In this document: positions 17,114-25,444 of the stretch, in pieces | How positions within the stretch are numbered: position 1 is the stretch's first letter | Layout: each line of letters begins with the position of its first letter | Assembly (NCBI RefSeq): GCF_007859635.1 | Contig: NZ_CP042306.1 | Location: 1,922,001-1,986,000, forward strand | Source of the DNA: Sphingomonas panacisoli | GTDB lineage: Bacteria > Pseudomonadota > Alphaproteobacteria > Sphingomonadales > Sphingomonadaceae | DNA: 64,000 nt | Direction of reading: 5' to 3' | The notes under the pieces: generated by a model | Told to the model about the DNA's origin: nothing | What the model saw: only the letters and a program-made list of their open reading frames with translations | Database searches by the model: none | Made by a program: the position numbers and the translations under genes

Positions 17114-18718
17114 TTACTTCTTCGCCGGCGCCTTCTTCGCGGCGGGCTTCTTGGCGGGTTCGGCCTTCGCGGCCGGGGCGGCCTTGGTCGCGGCCTTCTT
17201 CACCGGCTCGGCAGCCTTCGCCTTGGCGTCGGGCGCGGCAGGTTCGACGTCCGCCTTCTCGACCTTCTTCGCCTTGGCCGGCTTGGCGTCGTCGGCCTTC
17301 GCCTCGGTCTTCTTGGCCGCGGTCTTCTTCGCCGCCTTGGGCTTGTGGTTGTCGTGGTCGTGATGATGCGTGCCGGTCGCGAAGCCGTCCTCGCTCTCGA
17401 TCGCTTCCTCAAGCTGCTCGCGCGTCACTTCGCGATCCTTGATGTCGGCCTTCTCGAACAGGAAATCGACGACCTTGTCCTCATAGAGCGGGGCGCGCAG
17501 CTGGGCGGCGGCCATCGGCTCCTGCTGGATGTACTGGACGAAGCGCTGCTGATCCTCCGGGCCGTATTGCTGCGCGGCCTGCGCGATCAGGCGGTTCATT
17601 TCCTGGCTGGTGACTTCGATGCCATTGGCCTGGCCGATTTCCGACAGGAGCAGACCGAGCCGCACGCGGCGCTCGGCGATCGCCTGATAATCGCCCTTCT
17701 CCGCTTCCATTTCCTTGAGCGCGGCCTCGGGATCGGGCTCGTGGGTCGCTTCGTGCTTCAGCTGTTCCCAGATCTGCGCGAATTCGGCCTCGACCATCGA
17801 CGGCGGAACCGGGAAGTCATGGCCCGCGGCGAGCTGATCGAGCAGCTTGCGCTTCATGTGCGTGCGCGTGAGGCCGTTGAGCTCCTGCTCGACCTGGCCC
17901 TTGAGCAAGCCCTTGAGCTGCTCGAGGTCCTTGAGGCCCAGCGACGTCGCCAGCGCGTCGTCGATCTTGGTCTCGCCCGCGGTCTGCACCGACTTGGCGG
18001 TCAGATCGAACGTGGCGGGCTTTCCGGCCAAATCCTTGGCGCCGTAATCGTCCGGGAAGGTGACCTTGATCTGCTTCTCGTCGCCCGCCTTCATGCCGAC
18101 GACCTGCTCCTCGAAGCCGGGGATCAGGCGGCCACCGCCGATTTCCACCGCCATGTCGGTGCCGGTGCCGCCGTCGAACGCGACGCCGTCGGCGGTCTTG
18201 CCGACGAAATCGACCGTGACGAGGTCGCCCTGCTTGGCCTTGTAGCCGTCCTTGGTGTCGTTCCACGACTTCTGCTGGTCGGCGAACTTCTGGAGCTGCG
18301 CCTGAACCGCGTCGTCGTTGGCCGGGACCGTCAGACGCTCGAGCTTGAGCTTGTCGATCGCCGGGGTCGGGACGTCGGGCAGGATTTCCAGCTCGACCTT
18401 CAGCTCGGCGTCCTTGCCGGCTTCATATTCGTTTTCGAGGCTGACCGAGGGCTGCATCGCGGGACGCAGCTTGTTGCTCGCGATCAGGTTCTGGATGCCG
18501 TCCTGGATCGCCGAGTTCAGCGCGTCCTGCGCCAGCGCCGGGCCGTGCATCTTGCGGATCAGGTTCGCCGGCACCTTGCCCGGGCGAAAGCCCGGCATGC
18601 GGATCTGCGGCGCGACCTTCTTGACCTCGGCGTCGACCTTGGCGTCGATTTCCTTGGCGGTGATCGTCAGCGCATAGGCGCGCTTGAGGCCCTCGTTCAA
18701 CGTCTCGACAGTCTTCAT
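17114..18718 (-). CDS. tig: Trigger factor with long basic C-terminal tail
   Basis: The product is 534 residues, about 100 longer than typical trigger factor. The ribosome-binding signature GFRPGKVPANLIRK lies near residue 44 and the FKBP-like isomerase domain (GDLVTVDFVGKTADGVAFDG) near 160-240. The helical chaperone domain follows. The extra tail from about residue 447 has a histidine cluster (THHHDHDNH), then about 75 residues almost wholly of Lys, Ala, Pro and Glu, like histone H1. Trigger factor guards nascent chains at the ribosome exit. AAAGG lies six bases before the start. tRNA-Leu lies just upstream. Confidence 0.96.
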   Translation of the reverse strand: MKTVETLNEGLKRAYALTITAKEIDAKVDAEVKKVAPQIRMPGFRPGKVPANLIRKMHGPALAQDALNSAIQDGIQNLIASNKLRPAMQPSVSLENEYEAGKDAELKVELEILPDVPTPAIDKLKLERLTVPANDDAVQAQLQKFADQQKSWNDTKDGYKAKQGDLVTVDFVGKTADGVAFDGGTGTDMAVEIGGGRLIPGFEEQVVGMKAGDEKQIKVTFPDDYGAKDLAGKPATFDLTAKSVQTAGETKIDDALATSLGLKDLEQLKGLLKGQVEQELNGLTRTHMKRKLLDQLAAGHDFPVPPSMVEAEFAQIWEQLKHEATHEPDPEAALKEMEAEKGDYQAIAERRVRLGLLLSEIGQANGIEVTSQEMNRLIAQAAQQYGPEDQQRFVQYIQQEPMAAAQLRAPLYEDKVVDFLFEKADIKDREVTREQLEEAIESEDGFATGTHHHDHDNHKPKAAKKTAAKKTEAKADDAKPAKAKKVEKADVEPAAPDAKAKAAEPVKKAATKAAPAAKAEPAKKPAAKKAPAKK

Positions 18719-18776
18719 TTTCGGCCTTTATCGTAAGAAAAGATGGTCGGTGTCGTCCCCCGTTCGTCACGGGGAC

Positions 18777-18861
18777 TGGTGCGGGCGAAGGGACTCGAAC
18801 CCCCACATCTTGCGATACTGGAACCTAAATCCAGCGCGTCTACCAGTTCCGCCACGCCCGC
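18777..18861 (-). tRNA. tRNA-Leu (anticodon TAG)
   Basis: An 85-nt tRNA with encoded CCA on the minus strand. The acceptor stem is GCGGGCG/CGCCCGC. The anticodon stem CTGGA/TCCAG holds the loop TTTAGGT, giving anticodon UAG. A long variable arm (TATCGCAAGATG) marks a leucine class II tRNA. A 6-bp hairpin (CCCCGT/ACGGGG) lies just 3' of it before tig. Confidence 0.96.
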
Positions 18862-18909
18862 TTGGGACACCGCCGGTCGGCGGCGTCTATAGCAAGTGTC
18901 GGGTCAGGA

Positions 18910-18934
18910 GCAACCCGCCACGCGCAACTGCGTT
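18910..18934 (+). promoter_or_regulatory. Weak candidate general-stress (EcfG-type) promoter
   Basis: GCAAC, 16 bases, CGTT is one base from the alphaproteobacterial EcfG pattern GGAAC-N16/17-CGTT. It lies 24 bases before the first of two small genes. It could be chance. Confidence 0.25.
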
Positions 18935-18957
18935 GATGACGGTGAAAGGAGCCATTC

Positions 18958-19107
18958 ATGGCCACCCAGCCGCCCCCCGAATTGCCGCCCCAGCCCAGCC
19001 AGCCGCTGACCCCCGACGGTCCGCCGCCGGAAATCAGCCCACCGACCCCGGACATCGACATCCCCGCCCCCGGCGAACAGCCGACCGGGCCGGCGAACCC
19101 CAGCTAA
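18958..19107 (+). CDS. Very small proline-rich protein
   Basis: A 49-residue frame begins MATQPPPELPPQPSQP and is about 40 percent proline with several acidic residues. It contains no Cys and no hydrophobic segment, so it should be disordered. An AAAGGAG ribosome site seven bases before the ATG supports translation. It ends 11 bases before the next small gene. I do not know a function. Short Pro-rich proteins of this kind occur in sphingomonads. Confidence 0.65.
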   Translation: MATQPPPELPPQPSQPLTPDGPPPEISPPTPDIDIPAPGEQPTGPANPS

Positions 19108-19118
19108 GGAGAACGACC

Positions 19119-19256
19119 ATGGCCGATCCCAACAAACACCCCGACAGCACGCCCGAAACCGCGGACAAGAACCGCGAGGATATCGAGCAGGCGACCGAGA
19201 ATAACGACGACGCTGAGCGCGGAGAGACCCGCAACCAGGACGCCGACGCGCAATAG
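19119..19256 (+). CDS. Very small acidic hydrophilic protein
   Basis: A 45-residue frame begins MADPNKHPDSTPETADK and is rich in Asp, Glu, Asn and Gln, with no hydrophobic core; it should be disordered. AAGGAG lies seven bases before the ATG. The spacing from the Pro-rich gene suggests one message. The composition recalls small stress-induced hydrophilic proteins, but that is only a resemblance. Confidence 0.68.
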   Translation: MADPNKHPDSTPETADKNREDIEQATENNDDAERGETRNQDADAQ

Positions 19257-19260
19257 TCGG

Positions 19261-20125
19261 TTAGTTGGCCCCTCCCGTCAGATCGACGATGCGATCGCGC
19301 TCGTAGCGCATGACGCCCGGCATCGCCGGCATGCGGCCGATGTTCACGCCGTAGTAATTCGGCAACTTGCCGATCGGGCGGAACTTGGCCTGGACGATTT
19401 TCGCCGATGACAACCGTGCGTCGAGCGCCGCCGTTGCCGGTGACAGGATGGGACCGTCGTCGGCGAACGGCGCCGATGAATCCCCCCTCGGGCCGTTTCA
19501 CGTTCGTCCGCGCGACCAGCATCCCGAGATCGACGACTTCGCCCGCTTTGGCGACGAAGGCGACGCTGCCCATACAATAGCAACCGCCCATCGCCGCGCC
19601 GTTCGGCATCACCGATAGCGGACCGTAAATACGATATTCGCCCGGCGTCAGCTCCTGGAGGTAGGTCGATAGCCCGCCGTCGGCCTTGGCGAACCGGTTC
19701 AACGGACCCAGTGGCACCCCGGTAAGCAACGGGAACGGCGTGAACTCGAAATTGGCCTCGGTGGGCTCGACCGGCTTGTCGGGCAGCGGCTGCCGCTGCG
19801 CGCCTTCCGACAGGCTCTTGTTGTATTTGACCGCGCTGTCATATTCCTTCTGTTTCTTCAGATACTTGGCGTGAGCCTTGACCAAGGCGTCGGCGCGCAT
19901 CTTGTCGTAGTTGGCCTGGTCCTCGGCGCTCGGCACCTTCATCAGATAGAGCGGCACGGCGACGTTCGAGCGCAGCATGACGTACGCCATGGACGGCGAG
20001 ATCGCGACGGGTCCCGGCTTGTCCTTGATGGTGGTGGTCGTGACGAACACGACATCCTTGTTCTTGGCAAACGCCGGCGCGGCAAGAAGCAGCGCGGCGA
20101 ATATTGTAGTCAGCGGCTTGATCAC
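19261..20125 (-). pseudogene. Exported protein of unknown function, frameshifted
   Basis: A GTG start at 20125 gives a signal peptide (TIFAALLLAAPAFAK) and about 200 residues of conserved-looking sequence up to NVKRPEGGF. After that the frame turns to Arg-rich nonsense. The sensible continuation (APFADDGPILSPATAALD, then FRPIGKLPNYYGVNIGRMP) is in another frame, ending at TAA 19261-19263. Removing one base from the C6 run at 19482-19487 restores a 287-residue protein. This is either a sequencing slip, a recent mutation or slippage at the run. It is coupled by GTGA to the exported protein upstream; both may act together in the envelope. Confidence 0.75.
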
Positions 20126-20727
20126 AGGCCCAGATCCTTCCCCTGGAGCGTGCCCGACGACGCGACCAACGCCTGTTGCATCAGATAACGATGACGCTTT
20201 TCCTCGTTCACGCTGCCGAGCCCTTCCTCGAAGTTGAAGTCGTCCCACAGCGACTTGGGCAGGCCGTAACGGGCATACCCCTTGAAGTTCATGCACGTCC
20301 GCATGTTGACGCGTCGCGCCCGGCGCTTTTCGGCCGAGCCGAAGATCGCCACCGCCATCGCGTTGCCGATGGCGCCTCCCACCGCACCGGCCAGCGTGGC
20401 GGCGTAGGGGTATGGGACCTGCTGATAGGTAACCCCGCTTTGCAGGCCGCGCGCATAACCGTCGCACTCGGCGATGTCAGCGTAGGCGGTAGCGAAGTCG
20501 GTATCCGCCCGACGGAACGTGTAATATTTGTCGAAATCCCCGGCTTCGGTTCCGTCCGACTTGTAGTCGAGCTTGGGCATCTTGACCGATGCCGCATCGG
20601 CGTTGGTGACGGTGGATGCGCCGAACGGCGACGCACTGTCGGCGATATAGGTCGGCGCGCCCTGCGCCAGCGCCTGCGTGGCGCACAACAACGGTGCCGC
20701 GACCGCGGCAAATCGATACACTTTCAT
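20122..20727 (-). CDS. Exported glycine-zipper protein of unknown function
   Basis: The product is 201 residues from ATG 20727, which follows AGGGGG and begins a clear signal peptide (AAVAAPLLCATQALAQG). A glycine-zipper-like hydrophobic stretch (TLAGAVGGAIGNAMAVAIFG) lies near residues 112-131, a motif used for membrane insertion in small envelope proteins. Cysteines occur in AECDGY and RTCMNF. I do not recognise the family. It overlaps the next, frameshifted exported gene by four bases (GTGA), so the pair is one operon. Confidence 0.75.
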   Translation of the reverse strand: MKVYRFAAVAAPLLCATQALAQGAPTYIADSASPFGASTVTNADAASVKMPKLDYKSDGTEAGDFDKYYTFRRADTDFATAYADIAECDGYARGLQSGVTYQQVPYPYAATLAGAVGGAIGNAMAVAIFGSAEKRRARRVNMRTCMNFKGYARYGLPKSLWDDFNFEEGLGSVNEEKRHRYLMQQALVASSGTLQGKDLGL

Positions 20728-20817
20728 GCAACCCCCTATTTGGCCGCCGCGAATCACCGCGACGGCGGGATCAGCGTATCGCGCCCGCGGCCACGAGCAA
20801 GAGGCTAACGATTAGAA

Positions 20818-21471
20818 CTACTTCACCCGCCGCGCCGACACGATGCGGACCGGCGCGACCGGTACCTCACCCTTGAACGCCCCCCGGATCGAACCCGTCT
20901 TCGACACCGGTGCGTCGAAGATCTTGAGCACGACGTCCATGCCCTCGACGACATGGCCGAACGCGGCATAGCCGGCATTGTCGCCGGGCTTGGACGGGTC
21001 GGCGTCCATCGACGGGCGCTGGTCGCCCAGCATAATCGTGAAGTCGCCGCGCGCGGTGCCGGGCCTGAGACGCGGGGTCGACAGCGTGCCGTCGAGGTGT
21101 TGGATCCCGGTCAGCGTGGTCGGCTCGTGCTTGATCGGCGGCAGCGTCTTGGCCGGGTCGCCGTTGGTGCCGAACTGGACGAAGCCGAAGCGCGTATCGA
21201 CCTTCACCACACGATAGAAGGTGATGCCGTCGAGCCGTTTCTGATCGACATAGCGCAGGAAATTGCCCGAGCTGATCGGCGCGCGCTTTGTGTCGGCCTC
21301 GACCACGAAGCGGCCCGCCGTGGTTTCGATCGCGACGCGCGGGAGCGGCGGGCCAGCGGGGGTTGCTGCGGGCGATGGGGTCGGGGCTGGCGCTGGCGCT
21401 GGTGCGGGCGTCGTTTGGGCGAGGAGCGGCGCAGCTACCAGCGCTCCCAAGACCGCGATGAATTTCCGCAT
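20818..21471 (-). CDS. Cyclophilin-type peptidyl-prolyl isomerase, exported
   Basis: The product is 217 residues with a signal peptide (AVLGALVAAPLLAQ) and an Ala/Pro linker (TTPAPAPAPAPTPSP). The cyclophilin domain runs from residue 43 (VAIETTAGRFVVEADTKRAP; GITFYRVVK; GFVQFGTNGD). The usual active-site FHRV is ITFYRV here, so the key histidine is Tyr, and activity may be reduced. It probably assists protein folding in the periplasm. Confidence 0.86.
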   Translation of the reverse strand: MRKFIAVLGALVAAPLLAQTTPAPAPAPAPTPSPAATPAGPPLPRVAIETTAGRFVVEADTKRAPISSGNFLRYVDQKRLDGITFYRVVKVDTRFGFVQFGTNGDPAKTLPPIKHEPTTLTGIQHLDGTLSTPRLRPGTARGDFTIMLGDQRPSMDADPSKPGDNAGYAAFGHVVEGMDVVLKIFDAPVSKTGSIRGAFKGEVPVAPVRIVSARRVK

Positions 21472-21489
21472 TTCACTGCCTCCTCATCT

Positions 21490-21570
21490 CGTCACCCCGG
21501 CCTTGAGCCGGGGTCCCGCTTGACCCCGACGTAGCAAGAAGCGGGACCCCGGCTCAAGGCCGGGGTGACG
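21490..21570. repeat. Intergenic palindrome, CGTCACCCCGG family, copy 2
   Basis: An 81-bp inverted repeat. The left arm CGTCACCCCGGCCTTGAGCC and the following GGGGTCCCGCTT are matched by AAGCGGGACCCC and the closing GGGGTGACG. The arms pair for about 34 bases, which would give a very stable hairpin. It lies between the cyclophilin and gatB genes. Confidence 0.92.
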
Positions 21571-21579
21571 GTAGGATGT

Positions 21580-23067
21580 TCAGCCCAGCGCCTTCTTGAG
21601 CAGTTCGTTGACCACCGCGGGGTTTGCCTTGCCCTGCATCGCTTTCATCGTCTGGCCGACGAAGAAACCGAACAAAGCTTCCTTGCCGCCGCGATACTGT
21701 TCGAGCTGGCCGGGGTTCTTCGCCAGCACGTCGGCGATCACCGCCTCGATCGCGCCGGTGTCCGACGTCTGTTTGAGCCCACGTTCCTCGACGATCTTGC
21801 CGGGCGCATCGCCGGTTTCGAGCATCACCTCGAACACCTGCTTGGCGAGGCTGCCCGATAGCGTGCCGTCGGCGACCAGCGCCAGCAGCTCGGCAGCCTG
21901 GCCCGGCCCGACCGGCGATTCGGCGATGTCCTTGCCGATGCGGTTGAGCGCGCCGAACAACTCCGACGACACCCAGTTGGCCGCCGCGACCGGCTTCGCG
22001 CCCTGATCGAGCAAGGCGTCGAACCAGCGCGCGGTCTCGACCTCGGCGGTCAGCACGTTCGCCTGATACGGCGTGATCCCCAGCCCTTCGTAGCGCGCGC
22101 GTTTGGCGTCGGGCAGTTCGGGCAAGCTCGCCTTGCACTCCGCCAGGAACGCATCGTCGAGTTCGAGCGGGAGCAGATCGGGATCGGGGAAGTAACGGTA
22201 ATCGTGCGCATCCTCCTTCGACCGCATCGACCGCGTCGTGCCGGTGTCGGGATTGAACAGCCGCGTTTCCTGGACGATCTTGCCGCCGCCTTCGAGCACG
22301 TCGACCTGGCGCGACGCCTCGTGCTCGATCGCCTGCATGACGAAGCGGATCGAGTTGACGTTCTTGGTCTCGGTCCGCGTCCCGAAATCGCCGCCCGGAC
22401 GGCGCACCGACACGTTGACGTCGGCGCGCATCGAGCCCTGGTCCATGTTGCCGTCGCACGACCCGACATAGCGCAGGATCGAGCGCAGCTTGGTGAGGTA
22501 CGCCCCGGCCTCCGCCGGCGAGCGCATGTCTGGGCGGCTGACGATCTCCATCAGCGCGACGCCGGAGCGGTTGAGATCGACGTACGACCGCGTCGGATGC
22601 TGGTCGTGCATCAGCTTGCCGGCGTCCTGCTCGACATGGATGCGCTCGACCCCGATCGTCTTGGTCGGGCTTTCCTCGCCCTCCAATTCGATCTCGACGG
22701 ATCCCTCGCCCACCAGCGGATGGTAGAGCTGACTGATCTGATAACCCTGCGGCAGATCGGCGTAGAAGTAATTTTTCCGGTCGAACCGCGACCATTTGTT
22801 GATGTGCGCGTCGATTGCCATGCCGGTGCGCACCGCCTGGCGGATGCATTCCCGGTTGGGGACGGGGAGCATGCCGGGCATCGCGGCGTCGACCAGCGAG
22901 ACTTGCGTGTTGGGCTCTGCGCCAAACGCGGTTGCGGCGCCGGAGAAGAGTTTGGCGTTCGAGGTGACCTGGGCGTGGACCTCCAGCCCGATGATCACTT
23001 CCCACTCGCCGGTGGCGCCGTGGACGCGGTACGAGGACGGGGCGGCTTTGCTCAGAACGTCGGTCAT
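21580..23067 (-). CDS. gatB: Aspartyl/glutamyl-tRNA amidotransferase subunit B
   Basis: The product is about 495 residues. It carries the GatB signature ([24 protein letters not shown] region; [39 protein letters not shown]) and the C-terminal YqeY-like domain ([10 protein letters not shown]). With GatA and GatC it turns Glu-tRNA(Gln), and often Asp-tRNA(Asn), into the amidated form. gatA and gatC are not in the window. ATG 23067 is used; ATG 23076 is an alternative, and both have weak ribosome sites. Confidence 0.97.
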   Translation of the reverse strand: MTDVLSKAAPSSYRVHGATGEWEVIIGLEVHAQVTSNAKLFSGAATAFGAEPNTQVSLVDAAMPGMLPVPNRECIRQAVRTGMAIDAHINKWSRFDRKNYFYADLPQGYQISQLYHPLVGEGSVEIELEGEESPTKTIGVERIHVEQDAGKLMHDQHPTRSYVDLNRSGVALMEIVSRPDMRSPAEAGAYLTKLRSILRYVGSCDGNMDQGSMRADVNVSVRRPGGDFGTRTETKNVNSIRFVMQAIEHEASRQVDVLEGGGKIVQETRLFNPDTGTTRSMRSKEDAHDYRYFPDPDLLPLELDDAFLAECKASLPELPDAKRARYEGLGITPYQANVLTAEVETARWFDALLDQGAKPVAAANWVSSELFGALNRIGKDIAESPVGPGQAAELLALVADGTLSGSLAKQVFEVMLETGDAPGKIVEERGLKQTSDTGAIEAVIADVLAKNPGQLEQYRGGKEALFGFFVGQTMKAMQGKANPAVVNELLKKALG

Positions 23068-23109
23068 GAGGTCCATTAGACGCGACGGTCCCGACGCATC
23101 AAGCATCCC

Positions 23110-23182
23110 GTGCTCCGGCGCAGGCCGGAGCCTAGGAGGCTGATACCACTAACCGCCAACGCTCCGGCCTTCGCCGGAGCAC
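23110..23182. repeat. Intergenic palindrome, GTGCTCCGGCG family, copy 2
   Basis: A 73-bp element with the same arms and length as 15588-15660 but a different centre. The arms match the first copy closely while the middle 25 bases do not, which points to selection on the paired ends. Confidence 0.88.
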
Positions 23183-23190
23183 AGTAGCCG

Positions 23191-23640
23191 TTAAGCCGTG
23201 GCTTCCTGATCGAACAGCGAAAAACCACGCGGCAGGCGGCGTGGGCGAGCGCGACCCTGGATCAGGCTGTCGACCGCGGCGATGGCGTCGATCAGGTCGG
23301 CTGGGCTATACGGCTTGGCCAGGCAGCCGCGCGCGAACGCTCTGCCCCCTTCGGGACAATCGCCCGTGCAGAAGATCACTGGCACGCCGCGCGCGTGCGC
23401 CTGTCTTGCGAGATCGATGCCGTTGCCGTCGGCCAGGCTGACATCGGCGAGCACCAGGTGAACGTCGGCATTGGCATCGAGCACGGCGATCGCGTCGGCG
23501 ACCTTGTCGACCGTCGCCACGACCTCGAACCCTTCTTCGGTCAGGGCATATTCGTTGTCGAACGCGATGAGGGGCTCGTCCTCGCAGACCAGGAGCCGCG
23601 TGATCGTCCTTTTGCGTCGTCCGAACACCATTGCTGTCAT
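23191..23640 (-). CDS. Single-domain response regulator (receiver only)
   Basis: The product is 149 residues with one receiver domain. It has the acidic pair in VCEDEPLIAF, the phospho-acceptor aspartate in VLADVSLADGNG, the threonine in FCTGD and the lysine in LAKPYSP. No output domain follows, only a basic tail. Stand-alone receivers in this group often sit in stress-response phosphorelays with HWE/HisKA_2 kinases. No kinase is nearby, so the partner is unknown. Confidence 0.9.
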   Translation of the reverse strand: MTAMVFGRRKRTITRLLVCEDEPLIAFDNEYALTEEGFEVVATVDKVADAIAVLDANADVHLVLADVSLADGNGIDLARQAHARGVPVIFCTGDCPEGGRAFARGCLAKPYSPADLIDAIAAVDSLIQGRARPRRLPRGFSLFDQEATA

Positions 23641-23759
23641 CCCTTGCCCGCGGATCGTTTCGCCCGCGCGTCGTTACGCTGCCGTCGCTTAACGCTCGGC
23701 AACGAGTCCGGGTGCAAATAATAAGCCCACCCCGGACAAAACGGTATATTGGCGCGACC

Positions 23760-24827
23760 ATGCCCAACGCCAAGAAGCCTGAAGACCAGCGAATCGCAAA
23801 ATTATTGGCTCGTGCCGGCGTCGCGTCGCGGCGCGAGGTCGAGCGGATGATCGCGGAGGGGCGCGTGGCGCTGAACGGCGTGGTGCTGGAGACGCCGGCG
23901 ACGATCCTGACCTCGCTGGACGGCGTGACGGTCGACGGCAATCCGGTCGCGGCGCCGACCGCGGCGCGGCTGTTCATCTATCACAAGCCGAGTGGATTGC
24001 TGGTGACCGAGCGCGATCCCGGCGGGCGGCCGACGATCTACGATCGCCTGCTCAAGACGCTGCCGCGCGTGGTGCCGGTGGGGCGGCTCGATCTCAATAC
24101 CGAGGGGTTGTTGTTGCTGACCACCGACGGCGGGCTGAAGCGGCAGCTGGAGTTGCCCGCGACGGGGGTCGAACGCGCCTATCGTGCGCGGGCGTACGGC
24201 AACGTCACGCAGCAGCAGCTCGAGGATCTGATCGAAGGCGTCGAGATCGAGGGCGTGCGCTACGGGTCGATTGACGCCAACCTGGAGCGGCGGACGGGCG
24301 CGAACGTGTGGATCGAAATGGTCCTGACCGAAGGCAAGAACCGCGAAGTGCGCCGCGTGCTGGAACATCTCGGGCTGAAGGTCAGCCGGCTGATCCGCAC
24401 GCGCTACGGACCGTTCGTGCTGGGCGACCTGCCGGTCGGCGCGGTGGGCGAAGTGCGCCCGCACGACGTCGAATCGTTCCGCGCCAACCCGACGCGCAAG
24501 GATTTGCCGCAGCCGGCGCGGGTGCGCGACCAGGGCGTGATGCCGGTCGCGGCGCGCGCCGCTGCCCCCAAACGCGAGCCCGAGCGGCCCACCTCGCGGC
24601 CCGCCAGACCGGCCCGGCCGGCGGCCAAGCCCGCCAAGGCACCTCGTCAGCGTGCCGACGGTACGCTTGCCGTTCGTGGCGGCACGTCCGATTCCGCCCG
24701 CAAGTCACGTTCTCGCAACTTCCGCGAGGATCGCGGCGACGCTCCTGCCCGCCCTGCCGGCCCGGCCAAGGGCCCGGCGGGTGGTCGCGGCAAGCCGAGC
24801 GGGCGCCCCCCGCGCGGCCGCAAGTAA
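23760..24827 (+). CDS. rluB: Pseudouridine synthase RluB-like with basic disordered tail
   Basis: The product is 355 residues. An S4 RNA-binding domain lies at 11-60 (IAKLLARAGVASRREVERMI). The RsuA/RluB/E/F catalytic domain has GRLDLNTEGLLLLTTDGGL with the catalytic aspartate, and EGKNREVRRVLEHLG. From about residue 258 there is a disordered Arg/Pro/Gly/Ala-rich tail of about 100 residues. The enzyme makes pseudouridine in rRNA. A TATATT at 23745-23750 lies only nine bases before the ATG and no ribosome site is evident, so the message may be leaderless. rsmD overlaps its stop by one base. Confidence 0.9.
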   Translation: MPNAKKPEDQRIAKLLARAGVASRREVERMIAEGRVALNGVVLETPATILTSLDGVTVDGNPVAAPTAARLFIYHKPSGLLVTERDPGGRPTIYDRLLKTLPRVVPVGRLDLNTEGLLLLTTDGGLKRQLELPATGVERAYRARAYGNVTQQQLEDLIEGVEIEGVRYGSIDANLERRTGANVWIEMVLTEGKNREVRRVLEHLGLKVSRLIRTRYGPFVLGDLPVGAVGEVRPHDVESFRANPTRKDLPQPARVRDQGVMPVAARAAAPKREPERPTSRPARPARPAAKPAKAPRQRADGTLAVRGGTSDSARKSRSRNFREDRGDAPARPAGPAKGPAGGRGKPSGRPPRGRK

Positions 24828-25363
24828 TGCGGATCATCGCCGGGCAATGGCGCGGGCGCGCGATCGTCGCGCCGAAGGGGGATACGACGCGGCCGACGGC
24901 AGACCGCACGCGCGAGGCGCTGTTTTCGATGCTGGTCAGCCGGATCGGCAGTTTCGAAGGCCTGGCGGTCGGTGACTTGTTCGCCGGATCCGGCGCGTTG
25001 GGTCTGGAAGCGCTGTCGCGCGGCGCCGGGTCTTGCCTGTTCGTCGAGCAGGACAAGGCCGCGCTCGATGCGTTGCGCGTGAACGTCGCGAAGCTCGGCG
25101 CGAAGGCGGATATCCGCGCGCAATCGGTGATGGCGCTCGGGCCGGCCACGGCGCCGCTCGACGTGATCATGATGGACCCGCCGTATGGTACCGGCGCGGG
25201 CGTCGTCGCGCTTGACCGACTCGCGCGGCTCGGCTGGATCGGCCCGGCGACCTGGATCAGTATCGAAACGCAGCGCAACGAAGCAGTCGAGATTGCCGGG
25301 TTCGAGGTGGACGCCGACAAGATCTACGGCAAGGCGCGGGTGACGTTGCTGCGGCAGACCTAA
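24827..25363 (+). CDS. rsmD: 16S rRNA (guanine-966-N2) methyltransferase
   Basis: The product is 178 residues, the usual RsmD length. It begins MRIIAGQWRGR and has RPTADRTREALFS, the cofactor-binding DLFAGSGALGLEALSRGA and the catalytic MDPPYG. It methylates a base in 16S rRNA. The start overlaps the rluB stop (TAATG), pairing two rRNA-modifying enzymes in one operon. Confidence 0.95.
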   Translation: MRIIAGQWRGRAIVAPKGDTTRPTADRTREALFSMLVSRIGSFEGLAVGDLFAGSGALGLEALSRGAGSCLFVEQDKAALDALRVNVAKLGAKADIRAQSVMALGPATAPLDVIMMDPPYGTGAGVVALDRLARLGWIGPATWISIETQRNEAVEIAGFEVDADKIYGKARVTLLRQT

Positions 25364-25364
25364 C

Positions 25365-25440
25365 CGTCGCCCCGGCGAAGGCCGGCGCCGCTGGCGGCTT
25401 GCCCAATCACCCGGCGATCCCGGCCTTCGCCGGGATGACG
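25365..25440. repeat. Intergenic palindrome, CGTCGCCCCGG family, copy 1
   Basis: A 76-bp imperfect inverted repeat with arms CGTCGCCCCGGCGAAGGCCG and CCCGGCCTTCGCCGGGATGA. It fills the whole gap between two convergent genes, rsmD and the monooxygenase, and may end transcription from both sides. Confidence 0.8.
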
Positions 25441-25444
25441 AGTC

